From Chitinophaga pinensis (GTDB lineage: Bacteria; Bacteroidota; Bacteroidia; UKL13-3): a stretch of DNA of 64,000 bases. This document shows positions 15,424-24,628 of this stretch, in pieces (the stretch's first letter is position 1; each line of letters begins with the position of its first letter). The stretch is from the NCBI GenBank assembly GCA_945898275.1, contig CAMDHZ010000002.1:69007-133006 (forward strand), given 5' to 3'. Below the pieces are notes generated by a model. That model made no database searches and was not told where the DNA came from. It was given only the letters and a program-made list of their open reading frames with translations. The position numbers were made by a program, and so were the translations under genes.

Positions 15424-18297
15424 TTGAAATTTAAACATTCCATCCTCTTTATTTTGCTAAACATAACTTGTTTTTGGGCAAATTCTCAGTCAACTACCAG
15501 CCTAATAAAAGGTATAGTAGTTGATAAAAACACCCTTCAACCTATTCTAGGGGTAAGCATATCATTAATGCAGGGAACAAAAGTAATTGGCGGAACAACT
15601 TCTAATGAAATGGGTAGATTTAAGATTGAAAACATTAAACCAGACACTTATACGGTTCAATTTAGTTTCATTGGATATGTTACCAAAAAACAAAACCTAA
15701 TCTTAACAGATGTGGAGAAAGTACTAGGAAGAGTTTTTTTAGAAGCTGATGCACAAAAACTAAAAGAGGTTACTGTTCAAAGCAACCAAATTAGAGTGGA
15801 GCAAAAAGGAGATACAACTAGTATCAATGCAGATGCCTATAAAGTAAATAGAGATGCTACCGCAGAAGACCTTGTTAAGAAAATGCCTGGCATTACTGTT
15901 GAAAATGGGCAAGTAAAAGCACAAGGAGAAGACTTAAAAAAAGTTTTAGTTGATGGCAAAGAGTTTTTTGGAGATGATGCGCAAATGGCCTTACGAAACT
16001 TACCTGCAGAAATTGTTGATAGGGTGCAAATATTCGACCGCATGAGCGACCAATCACAATTTACTGGATTTAGAGATGGAAACACAGATAAAACCATGAA
16101 CATCACCACCAAAAACGGCAAAAATCAAGGTGCGTTCGGAAAGTTGTATGCTGGATATGGAACTGATAATCGATTTCAGGCAGGTGTTAGTTTAAACCAA
16201 TTCAAAGGCAATAGACGCATCACCCTTCTAGGGATTTCTAACAATATCAATCAACAAAACTTTTCGATGCAAGACCTTTTTGGAGGAAACGCAGGAAGAA
16301 TGAGCATGATGATGGCTAATAGAGGAAATAGCCGAGGCGGCCCTCCAATGGGTGGAGCTGGAGATTTTTTAGTTGGTCAACAACCTGGCATTGCAACTAC
16401 CAATTCTATTGGTTTAAACTATACAGACAAATGGGGAACAAAAACTTCCGTTCAAGGAAGTTATTTCTTTAATGCAAGTAATACGATAACCCAAAAGGTT
16501 ATCAATAGAAACTTTTTGGTAAACCCAGAAATAAAGCAACTGTACGAGGATTCTACTGGAAGCGAAAACCGTAATTATAATCATCGCTTCAACCTCAGAC
16601 TTGAACATAGTTTTGACAGCATGAATTCTTTGGTTTTTACGCCAAAAATTAACTTCCAAAATGCAAGTATCTTTAGCGATCAATATGCTAAAAATATTAT
16701 ACAAGACACTTTGCAACTAAATGAAACTCAAACCACCAACAATACAGAAAACAGAGGATATACTTTAAGTGGTAATTTATTGTATAGACATAAATTTCAA
16801 AAAGCTGGACGAACAATTAGCTTAAATTTAGGATCAGACATAAGTAGAAGAAATAGTGAGGTTTTCCAAAAATCACAAAATGTATTTTTAGATAGCAATA
16901 GTGCTTTGCAAACAAGTGGGTTCAGACAATTTGCCGAATCTGTAACCAATGGAAACACATATAATGCAAACCTAACCTATTCTGAAATGGTTGCCAAAAA
17001 CCTACAGTTACAAGTAAGTTATAATCCTTCTTTAAATCAAAACTTCACTGATAGATTAACCAACAAATTTGATAGCGCAACTAATGAATACTTATTATTG
17101 GACAGTGCGCTAAGCAACACCTTTGACAATACTGTAACAACACATAAAGGAAATGTAAGCTTGAACCTAAACAAAGAAAAATACTCTTTAACGGTAGGTG
17201 TAACCCAGCAATTTTTAGCACTTGAAAGTACGCAGAGCTTCCCGATAACAGATAACTTTAGAAAAGACTTTAGCAATCTCTTACCTAATGCGACTTTTCA
17301 ATATAAAATAAGTCAGGCTAAAAGTATGCGAGTTATTTACAGAACAAATACAAATACACCTTCTGTAACACAATTACAAAATGTGGTAGATAACAGCAAT
17401 CCTTTGTTACTAAGTTCTGGAAATCCAAATTTGAGACAAGAATATTCACATAACTTAATTTTAAGATATGGTTCAAACAATTGGCAAAGCGCACAATCCT
17501 TTTTTGCGTTTGCTATGGCTCAATTTACCAATGATTATATAGCAAATGCTAATTATACTGCAACTGAAAGCGGTTTGTTGATAGATGGTATTTTAGTCCC
17601 ACGTGGCGCGCAATATACTAAGCCAACAAACCTTAGTGGTTACTTTAACACTCGCAGTTTCATCACTTACGGTATTCCTGTAAAAAAGCTAAAAAGCAAT
17701 GTGAATTTGAATCTTGGGTTAAACTACTCAATGGTACCTGGCTTAGTAAATGATCGTAAAAATTCTGCAAACACATTCAACATCAATTCTGGCTTTGTTG
17801 TAGGAAGTAATATTAGCGAAAAGATTGATTTTACAATAGGCCATAGCGCCAATATAAATTTAGTAGAAAACACCTTAATCGTAGCTCAAAACAACAACTT
17901 CTTTATAAATACTTCAACTGTTAAGGCTAACTTAATGCCCAATAGCAGTTGGGTATTTTCTACAGATATTGCCTATACAAATTTCAAAGGAATTGGAAGT
18001 TCTTTTAACCAAGATTATTTTCTTTGGAATGCAGGCCTAGGCTACCGCTTCTTCAAAAAAATGGCTGAGGTAAGGATAAGTGTTTTCGACTTGTTGAACC
18101 AAAACGCTAGCATCAATAGAACGATAACAGAAACCTATGTGGAAGACAATAGAAGCAATGTATTACAAAGGTATTTTATGTTGACATTAACCTACAATAT
18201 CAGACGTTTTAATTATAATGCTGCAAGTCAAAACAACCTTGCACCAGCAGGGCCTGGTGGCAGTGGTACTCCTTCTCCAGTTAATCAGCCTAAATAA
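15424..18297 (+). CDS. Large outer-membrane beta-barrel protein with carboxypeptidase-regulatory-like domain
   Basis: A 957-residue TonB-receptor-like barrel protein common in Bacteroidota. With a TTG start at 15424 it has a clean signal peptide (KFKHSILFILLNITCFWANS, then Gln). No in-frame ATG lies nearby, and the open frame reaching 15301 would enter the divergent riboswitch region. Residues about 25-110 form a CarboxypepD_reg-like beta-sandwich (IKGIVVDKNTLQPILGVSISL). A plug-like part follows (DATAEDLVKKMPGITVENG, VDGKEFFGDD), then a long barrel and a Gly/Pro-rich tail (GPGGSGTPSPVNQPK). The ligand is unknown. It is divergent from the thiamine receptor, which does not prove a shared function. 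Confidence 0.85.
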   Translation: MKFKHSILFILLNITCFWANSQSTTSLIKGIVVDKNTLQPILGVSISLMQGTKVIGGTTSNEMGRFKIENIKPDTYTVQFSFIGYVTKKQNLILTDVEKVLGRVFLEADAQKLKEVTVQSNQIRVEQKGDTTSINADAYKVNRDATAEDLVKKMPGITVENGQVKAQGEDLKKVLVDGKEFFGDDAQMALRNLPAEIVDRVQIFDRMSDQSQFTGFRDGNTDKTMNITTKNGKNQGAFGKLYAGYGTDNRFQAGVSLNQFKGNRRITLLGISNNINQQNFSMQDLFGGNAGRMSMMMANRGNSRGGPPMGGAGDFLVGQQPGIATTNSIGLNYTDKWGTKTSVQGSYFFNASNTITQKVINRNFLVNPEIKQLYEDSTGSENRNYNHRFNLRLEHSFDSMNSLVFTPKINFQNASIFSDQYAKNIIQDTLQLNETQTTNNTENRGYTLSGNLLYRHKFQKAGRTISLNLGSDISRRNSEVFQKSQNVFLDSNSALQTSGFRQFAESVTNGNTYNANLTYSEMVAKNLQLQVSYNPSLNQNFTDRLTNKFDSATNEYLLLDSALSNTFDNTVTTHKGNVSLNLNKEKYSLTVGVTQQFLALESTQSFPITDNFRKDFSNLLPNATFQYKISQAKSMRVIYRTNTNTPSVTQLQNVVDNSNPLLLSSGNPNLRQEYSHNLILRYGSNNWQSAQSFFAFAMAQFTNDYIANANYTATESGLLIDGILVPRGAQYTKPTNLSGYFNTRSFITYGIPVKKLKSNVNLNLGLNYSMVPGLVNDRKNSANTFNINSGFVVGSNISEKIDFTIGHSANINLVENTLIVAQNNNFFINTSTVKANLMPNSSWVFSTDIAYTNFKGIGSSFNQDYFLWNAGLGYRFFKKMAEVRISVFDLLNQNASINRTITETYVEDNRSNVLQRYFMLTLTYNIRRFNYNAASQNNLAPAGPGGSGTPSPVNQPK

Positions 18298-18299
18298 AA

Positions 18300-19388
18300 T
18301 TACTTAAGTTTTATAGTGCAACTGATCATTTTATGGTCGCTAAAATTAAGTTTATTTGTTTTGTAGTTGAAGCTATTCCACGTTTTATCGTGTAATATAT
18401 AGTCTATTCTGAAGGAAGGCATTTTACCAATATAGGTTCTACTCATTCCATATCCAGATTCCATAAAAGCATCTTTCAAATTGCGACGAATTGTCCGATA
18501 AGAATAACTCATTGGAGAATCATTAAAATCTCCACAAACAATAAGTTTATGCGGACTACGCTCCATTTGCTCCCTTAAATGCTCAGCTTGTTTTGCCCTT
18601 TCTTTAAAAGCGTATTTCAACTTTGCCACAATTCTTCTGAAATCAGCTGTTTCTAATAAATCCTCTCCACTCGCCATTTGCTCAACCGCCCAATAATCCT
18701 TTCTATCAAATACAATAGACTTTAAATGAGTATTAATTACTCTAATCGTATCTTTCCCTACTACAATGTCTGCAAAGAGAGAAAGATTGCTAGATTGGGT
18801 TACTCTTTCCAAAAAACCTTTTTTTACTATAGGGTATTTACTAAAAATACAAACGCCATAACCAGTTGGGTAGGTTTGACTTAAAATATCTGCATTGTAA
18901 TTTGCATAGCTTTTATATTCATTAGAAAAACGCTTAAACATGGGCTTTTGCTGATAGCCACCCAAATTAGTAAACTCTTGCAAGCAAATAACATCAGGTT
19001 TTAAGGTGTCTAACATTGAAAAGAAATAATTGCTATCCTTTCCCATAAAATCATAAGCACCCATATAATGTGTATTGAAATCAACAACATTCAAAAATAT
19101 CCCAGCTTCATTTGCACTTACTTTTGGATTTATTTGCAAATAGGCCGGAACATGAGGAATTGCAGGCAATAAAAGTGATACAGAGAAAATTGCTAATTTA
19201 TACTTTTTTCCAACTAGCCAACCCACACAAAACAAAAAATCTAGTAGTACCAAAAAAGGAAAACTCAACCCAAGAAAAGCAAGAAACCAAAAATCGCGTG
19301 GAGAAAAAATTGGTGCTAAATAGGCTCCTATCATGCCAAAACCAACTAAGGCATTTAGTGCAATCAATATTTTAAGAATCCACTTCAA
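18300..19388 (-). CDS. Endonuclease/exonuclease/phosphatase (EEP) family membrane protein
   Basis: A 362-residue protein with two or three N-terminal TM segments (about residues 7-28, 33-55, 62-83) followed by a periplasm- or cytoplasm-facing EEP domain. Catalytic-type motifs are present: VDFNTHY, LKPDVICLQEF (metal-binding Glu), VCGDFND (Asp/Asn), FRIDYILH and NFSDHKMI (catalytic His). The family includes DNases, lipid phosphatases and sphingomyelinases. The substrate here is not predictable. It starts 1 base after the rhomboid gene's stop and shares its operon. It converges on the barrel-protein gene with a 2-base gap. Confidence 0.88.
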   Translation of the reverse strand: MKWILKILIALNALVGFGMIGAYLAPIFSPRDFWFLAFLGLSFPFLVLLDFLFCVGWLVGKKYKLAIFSVSLLLPAIPHVPAYLQINPKVSANEAGIFLNVVDFNTHYMGAYDFMGKDSNYFFSMLDTLKPDVICLQEFTNLGGYQQKPMFKRFSNEYKSYANYNADILSQTYPTGYGVCIFSKYPIVKKGFLERVTQSSNLSLFADIVVGKDTIRVINTHLKSIVFDRKDYWAVEQMASGEDLLETADFRRIVAKLKYAFKERAKQAEHLREQMERSPHKLIVCGDFNDSPMSYSYRTIRRNLKDAFMESGYGMSRTYIGKMPSFRIDYILHDKTWNSFNYKTNKLNFSDHKMISCTIKLK

Positions 19389-19389
19389 A

Positions 19390-20262
19390 TTACTTTCCCG
19401 CTTTAAATAAGATATCCTTCTCTTTCTTTGTTAAACTTTCATACCCACCTTTAATTATCTTATCAAGAATAGCATCTACTTCTCCTTGTGTTGGTTTTCC
19501 ATAGTCAGAAGTTGTAACTCTTGTGTTAGACTTATGATGCACCTTTAATTTGGGTTTAGTCTTAAAACCATTAGAAAAAAACTCAAATGTTTTATCCAAC
19601 ATATTTGGGACCTCAGATTTACTGTAAATGAGTTTTATGAAGAAATAACCAAATGCAGCACCTCCTAAATGAGCAATATGTCCTCCAGGATTACCCTGTG
19701 GGATACTAATCAAATCAATTAATACAGTAATTATGGCAATATATTTTAGCTTTATAGAGCCCAAAAACATTAAGCTAATACCATAATTTGGCAACAAAGT
19801 AGCCGTAGCAACTACAATAGACAATACACCAGCAGAAGCCCCTAAGGCCATTTCAAACATTACCCTATTAGAGAATGCAGGAAATACATTGTATGCTACC
19901 ATATAGATTAAGCCACCAAAAATTCCTCCTAAAAAATAGGCTTGATAGGTTTTTGAATTGCCTAAGTATTGTTGAAATAACTCACCCAACCAATACAACC
20001 ACAACATGTTAAAAATCAAATGAAATAAACCTGAATGTAAGAACATGTAAGTTATGATACTCCAAGGTTGGAATAGCAATCTAGAAAATGAAGCAGGCAA
20101 CGAAAACCAATTAATCAAGCTAATTCCAAAATCTAGTTGAAACAAAAATGAAATCAATTGAAAAATTGAAATCATTAAGAATACTAAAACATTTACTAGA
20201 ATAATTCTAATAATAGCATTCCCATAATTAAACCGATATTTAATCTCTTCTAAAATACTCAT
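19390..20262 (-). CDS. Rhomboid-family intramembrane serine protease
   Basis: A 290-residue rhomboid with six or so hydrophobic segments. The WR-like loop region is replaced by SIITYMFLHSGLFHLIFNMLWLYWLGE. The nucleophile region is GASAGVLSIV and the partner His is in HIAHLGGAAFGY, so the Ser-His dyad appears intact. A cytoplasmic basic tail follows (about residues 225-290). Rhomboids cut TM segments of membrane proteins; no substrate is evident. It is followed at once by the EEP gene. A second rhomboid lies at 45063-45887 behind mutL. Confidence 0.88.
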   Translation of the reverse strand: MSILEEIKYRFNYGNAIIRIILVNVLVFLMISIFQLISFLFQLDFGISLINWFSLPASFSRLLFQPWSIITYMFLHSGLFHLIFNMLWLYWLGELFQQYLGNSKTYQAYFLGGIFGGLIYMVAYNVFPAFSNRVMFEMALGASAGVLSIVVATATLLPNYGISLMFLGSIKLKYIAIITVLIDLISIPQGNPGGHIAHLGGAAFGYFFIKLIYSKSEVPNMLDKTFEFFSNGFKTKPKLKVHHKSNTRVTTSDYGKPTQGEVDAILDKIIKGGYESLTKKEKDILFKAGK

Positions 20263-20368
20263 CTATCCTCCAAACTTAACCAAGTTAGTCAAAGTTAAAA
20301 AACCATTCACATAATTTCTTACAAACAAAAAATAGAATAATTTATAAATTGCCACAAATCACCACAAA

Positions 20369-23353
20369 ATGAAGTACTTGTTTAGGATAACACTTTTGAG
20401 CCTTGGAATATTGTTTATAAGTAAATGTTTTGCTCAAAATGGGTTTCCACAAAATGGACCAAGTGATAAACGGGTTCAACTCATCGCATTTGTTAACGCA
20501 AATATTCAAACTACCCCAAATACATTGCTCAAAGACGTTACGCTTATCATCAAAGAGGGTAAAATTGATGCGATTCAAAGCAGTAGTTTACCAATTCCAA
20601 AGGAAGCAAAAATCATAAACCTCAATGGTCGTTATATTTATCCTTCATTTATAGATTTGTTTAGCAGTTATGGTTTGAACCAAGAAAAAGAATCGAAACA
20701 TAAAAAACAGCAACAATATGAAAATAACAAACCCGGCGCTTATACTTGGAATGATGCCATTCATTTGGATAGAAAATCTGTTGAAATTTTTGAATTTGAT
20801 GAGAAAAAAAGTGAACAATACCTTTCCTCTGGTTTTGGTTCAACCCTAAGCATTTTACAGGATGGAATTTTTAGAGGTAGCGGAACTTTGGTATTAACAG
20901 GCAAAGGCCCAGAACATCAACTAATTATTAGCAAAGAAACTGCAACAGGCCTAAGCTTTAACAAAGGAAACAGCAAGCAAGATTATCCGGGTTCTGCCAT
21001 GGGCGTGGTTGCGCTTATCAGACAAACTTATTATGATGCTGATTATTACGGCAAAAATAAGGAAGAAGTAAATTTAAGCTTTGAGCAATTTCAAAAACAT
21101 AAAAGTTTGCCAGCCATTTTTGAAACGGAAAACAAGTACGCGGCGCTTAGAGCAGCAAAAATTGGAAAAGAATTTGGCATAAATTATCTACTCAAATCTA
21201 CCGGCGATGATTACCAAAGAATTCAGGAAATAAAGGCCACTGGAAATTCCCTAATTATTCCTATAAACTTCCCAAAACCCTTTGAGGTGCAAGATCCCTT
21301 TGATGCCGAAAGAATCAATCTTGCCGACTTAAAACATTGGGAAATGGCTCCCAAAAACCCAGCCATTGTAAACTCACAAACCATCCCTTTTGCCATAACT
21401 TCAAGCGGTTGTGCAAATGCAGAGGAATTTTTAAACAACCTCAGAAAAGCTGTATCTTATGGCCTTAGTAAAGAAGCAGCTCTTAACGCATTAACCCTTG
21501 CACCCGCCAAAATGCTAAATGTTGCAACAAAAATAGGCAGCCTACAAAAAGGAATGATGGCCAATTTTTTTATCAGTAGCAATGATTTGTTTGAACCCAA
21601 TTCCGAAATTCTGGACCATTATACCAATGGAAACCATAATGCCTTAAAACCATGGAACAATCAAACCCTTGCGGGTGTATATGAGTTAAACTTGCCAGAA
21701 TTAGGATTAATAAAACTTGTAATCAAAAACGATAAAACACTAGAAACTTTTGTGTGGGCAAAAGACTCTTTAAAAATTAATTTAAGCCAAAAGTCTGGCT
21801 ATTACAGTTCTAGCATTCCTACATCAAAAGAGAGTGAACTGCTTATAAGACTCGAATTTTGGATTAGTAAAACCAATGCCAGTCAACAAGCGACTGAAAT
21901 TAAAGGATTGGCTTGGGATAAAACTGGCAATACCCATAACTTTAGCGGTAAACTAATAGAAAACACAATTGCAAAGCAAGAAAACAAGAACATAGATTCC
22001 TCCCAGCAAATTGGCCAAATTATTTACCCATTTTCAGAGTTCGGTTTGAACCAAACGCCTATGCAAGAATCTGTTATCTTCAAAAATGCTACAATTTGGA
22101 CAAATGAAAAAGATGGGATTTTAAAAGAAACGGATGTGGCCATTAGCAAAGGAAAAATTATAGCGATAGGAAAAAATTTAACGCTTGCAAATGCCAAAAT
22201 TGTAGATTGCAAGGGCAAGCACCTAAGCAACGGTATCATTGATGAGCATTCGCACATTGGCATTTACAGAGGTGTAAATGAATGTACTCAAAACAACACT
22301 GCAGAAGTAAGAATTGGAGATGTAATTAATGCAGATGATATTAATATTTATAGGCAGCTATCAGGCGGTGTAATTGCGTGCCAACAATTGCACGGCTCAT
22401 GTAATCCAATTGGTGGCCAAAGCAGTATCATTAAGCTTCGTTGGGGGAAAGCTCCCGAAGAAATGAAATTTAAAGAGGCAGATGGCTTTATTAAATTTGC
22501 GTTAGGCGAAAACGTAAAACAAAGCAATTGGGGAAATGAAACTTCGCGATACCCCCAAACAAGAATGGGTGTTGAGCAAGTTTATTTTGATGCTTTCAAT
22601 AGAGCAAAAGAATATGAAAAGAAGTTAAAGGAAAACCCTAGTCTTACGCGAAAAGATTTAGAATTAGAGACCCTCGTTGAAATACTTAACAAGAAAAGAT
22701 TTATCAGTTGTCACAGTTATGTGCAAAGTGAAATAAATATGTTAATGAAAGTAGGTGACAGTCTAGGATTTAAAGTAAACACCTTTACCCATATTTTGGA
22801 AGGATACAAAGTTGCCGACAAAATGCTTGCACATGGCGCCAATGCTAGCACCTTTGCCGATTGGTGGGCTTATAAATATGAAGTAATTGACGCTATCCCA
22901 CAAAATGCTGCAATACTAAACCAAATGGGAATTGTTACTGCAGTTAATAGTGATGATGCAGAAATGGGAAGAAGGTTAAACCAAGAAGCAGCAAAAATGA
23001 TTAAGTATGGCAATTTAAGCGAAGAGGCTGCTTGGAAAATGGTAACACTAAATCCTGCAAAAATGCTGCATATTGAAAAATATACTGGAAGTATCAAAGT
23101 AGGAAAAGATGCTGATTTGGTAGTTTGGTCTGATAACCCATTAAGCATTTATGCAAAAACAGAAATGACTTTTATAGATGGAATTTGTTATTTCAGCTTG
23201 GAGAAAGATAAGGAACTAAGAATTTCAATTAAAAAGGAAAGGGAAAGAATCATTCAAAAAATGATTTTGGCCAAACAAAAAGGAGAAAAAACAACCAAAC
23301 ATGTTAGCGCTCCAGATATGGACTACCATTGCGATACTGTTGAGGAATACTAA
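20369..23353 (+). CDS. Exported tandem amidohydrolase-family protein, first unit degenerate
   Basis: A 994-residue exported protein (signal peptide MKYLFRITLLSLGILFISKCFA, then Gln) with two amidohydrolase-like units. In the first (about residues 30-430) the usual metal motif HxH after YP(G/S)xID is replaced by IDLFSSYG, so it is probably inactive. In the second (about residues 570-985) the motif is intact (IIDEHSHIG). Further ligand candidates are in FISCHSY, NTFTHILEG and AVNSDDAEMG, and it ends with the usual GSIKVGKDADLVVWSDNP. The substrate is unknown (imidazolonepropionase/dipeptidase-like superfamily). It is co-transcribed with the next amidohydrolase gene and has two GGTTTGAACC copies. 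Confidence 0.85.
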   Translation: MKYLFRITLLSLGILFISKCFAQNGFPQNGPSDKRVQLIAFVNANIQTTPNTLLKDVTLIIKEGKIDAIQSSSLPIPKEAKIINLNGRYIYPSFIDLFSSYGLNQEKESKHKKQQQYENNKPGAYTWNDAIHLDRKSVEIFEFDEKKSEQYLSSGFGSTLSILQDGIFRGSGTLVLTGKGPEHQLIISKETATGLSFNKGNSKQDYPGSAMGVVALIRQTYYDADYYGKNKEEVNLSFEQFQKHKSLPAIFETENKYAALRAAKIGKEFGINYLLKSTGDDYQRIQEIKATGNSLIIPINFPKPFEVQDPFDAERINLADLKHWEMAPKNPAIVNSQTIPFAITSSGCANAEEFLNNLRKAVSYGLSKEAALNALTLAPAKMLNVATKIGSLQKGMMANFFISSNDLFEPNSEILDHYTNGNHNALKPWNNQTLAGVYELNLPELGLIKLVIKNDKTLETFVWAKDSLKINLSQKSGYYSSSIPTSKESELLIRLEFWISKTNASQQATEIKGLAWDKTGNTHNFSGKLIENTIAKQENKNIDSSQQIGQIIYPFSEFGLNQTPMQESVIFKNATIWTNEKDGILKETDVAISKGKIIAIGKNLTLANAKIVDCKGKHLSNGIIDEHSHIGIYRGVNECTQNNTAEVRIGDVINADDINIYRQLSGGVIACQQLHGSCNPIGGQSSIIKLRWGKAPEEMKFKEADGFIKFALGENVKQSNWGNETSRYPQTRMGVEQVYFDAFNRAKEYEKKLKENPSLTRKDLELETLVEILNKKRFISCHSYVQSEINMLMKVGDSLGFKVNTFTHILEGYKVADKMLAHGANASTFADWWAYKYEVIDAIPQNAAILNQMGIVTAVNSDDAEMGRRLNQEAAKMIKYGNLSEEAAWKMVTLNPAKMLHIEKYTGSIKVGKDADLVVWSDNPLSIYAKTEMTFIDGICYFSLEKDKELRISIKKERERIIQKMILAKQKGEKTTKHVSAPDMDYHCDTVEEY
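20672..20681 (-). repeat. Dispersed 10-mer, GGTTTGAACC on plus (copy 8)
   Basis: Exact copy; encodes GLN in the tandem amidohydrolase gene. Confidence 0.8.
22043..22052 (-). repeat. Dispersed 10-mer, TTCGGTTTGAACC (copy 9)
   Basis: Exact copy with TTC extension; encodes FGLN in the tandem amidohydrolase gene. Confidence 0.8.
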
Positions 23354-23363
23354 ATCAAAAAAA

Positions 23364-24620
23364 ATGAAAAAATTACAATTTATACTACTTCTTGTTACAT
23401 TAAAATTTTGTGCTTTGGGTCAAACCAATACCACCATTATACAAAACGGCACCTACCATTTGGGAAATGGGCAAGTAATAGAAAATGGGGTTTTGGTGAT
23501 GGAAAACGGTAAAATAACCTTCGTTGGTTCAGAACTAAAAGTACTTTACAAAAACGCTAAAGTAATTGAGGCCAAAGGAAAACACGTTTATCCTGGACTA
23601 ATTGCCATGAATAACTATATGGGACTCAACGAAATTGATGCCGTAAGAGCAACCAGAGATTATTCGGAAACAGGACTATTCAACCCAAATGTTCGTTCTG
23701 TTATTGCCTATAACACAGACTCTAAAATATTGCCAACAGCTAGTTTTAATGGGATATTATACACACAGGCAGTTCCTGTTGGGGGCATTATATCTGGCAG
23801 CAGCAGCCTCATGAAAATGCAGGCTTGGAATTGGGAAGATGCAGCAGTTGCTATAGATGAAGGTATTCATATTAATTGGCCTAGCATGCACCTTTCTCCT
23901 TATTCTGGTGAGGATGCAGAAAAACAATTGAAACGAACAGAGGAAAGTATTGCCAAAATTGAAACCTTCTTTTCAGATGCGCAGCAATACCAATTGGCGC
24001 CAAATCCAGATTTTAACGCAAGGATGCATGCCATGAAAAATGTGCTCAATGGCAAGCAGACATTATACATTCATACTGATGAAGCCAAAGGAATTGTTCA
24101 TGCCATTAACTTTTTCAAAACTAAATTTCCTAATGTAAAATTAGCCCTGGTTGGTGCTTCCGAATCCTATATGATAATCGATTTCTTAAAAGAATTCAAT
24201 ATTCCAATTATTCTTAACAGCATTCATGCTTTGCCTCAAAAAAAGGCAGATGATGTTGATCAACCTTATAAAACACCAGCACAATTGGTAGCTGCTGGGA
24301 TAAAGGTGGTACTTTCCAAGGAAGGAAGTTGGGAGGCTAGAAATTTACCATTTTTAGCTGGCACAGCAGTAGCTTATGGCTTAACTAAGGAACAAGCATT
24401 ACAGTGTATTTCCTTAAATGCTGCCCAAGTATTGGGAGTTGACAACAAAATTGGAAGTTTAGAAGTTGGTAAGGATGCCTCTTTGGTAATTTGTGAAGGT
24501 GACATTTTAGATATGAGGACTAATGTACTTTATGCAGCTTTTATTTGTGGTGAACCAGTTAATTTAGAAAACGAGCAAGTAATACTTGCCCGCAAATACA
24601 AAGAAAAATATGGATTCTAA
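23364..24620 (+). CDS. Exported amidohydrolase-like protein lacking the HxH motif
   Basis: A 418-residue exported protein (signal KKLQFILLLVTLKFCALG, then Gln). The ATG at 23364 follows the upstream gene by 10 bases and gives a clean signal peptide; the start at 23301 would overlap that gene. The amidohydrolase fold is visible at both ends: VIEAKGKHVYPGLIAMNNYMG near the N-terminus and LSLNAAQVLG-type and GSLEVGKDASLVICEGD segments at the end. The metal-binding HxH is replaced by MNNYM. It is probably a non-catalytic or differently acting partner of the preceding tandem protein. Confidence 0.82.
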   Translation: MKKLQFILLLVTLKFCALGQTNTTIIQNGTYHLGNGQVIENGVLVMENGKITFVGSELKVLYKNAKVIEAKGKHVYPGLIAMNNYMGLNEIDAVRATRDYSETGLFNPNVRSVIAYNTDSKILPTASFNGILYTQAVPVGGIISGSSSLMKMQAWNWEDAAVAIDEGIHINWPSMHLSPYSGEDAEKQLKRTEESIAKIETFFSDAQQYQLAPNPDFNARMHAMKNVLNGKQTLYIHTDEAKGIVHAINFFKTKFPNVKLALVGASESYMIIDFLKEFNIPIILNSIHALPQKKADDVDQPYKTPAQLVAAGIKVVLSKEGSWEARNLPFLAGTAVAYGLTKEQALQCISLNAAQVLGVDNKIGSLEVGKDASLVICEGDILDMRTNVLYAAFICGEPVNLENEQVILARKYKEKYGF

Positions 24621-24628
24621 CCTTGTAG

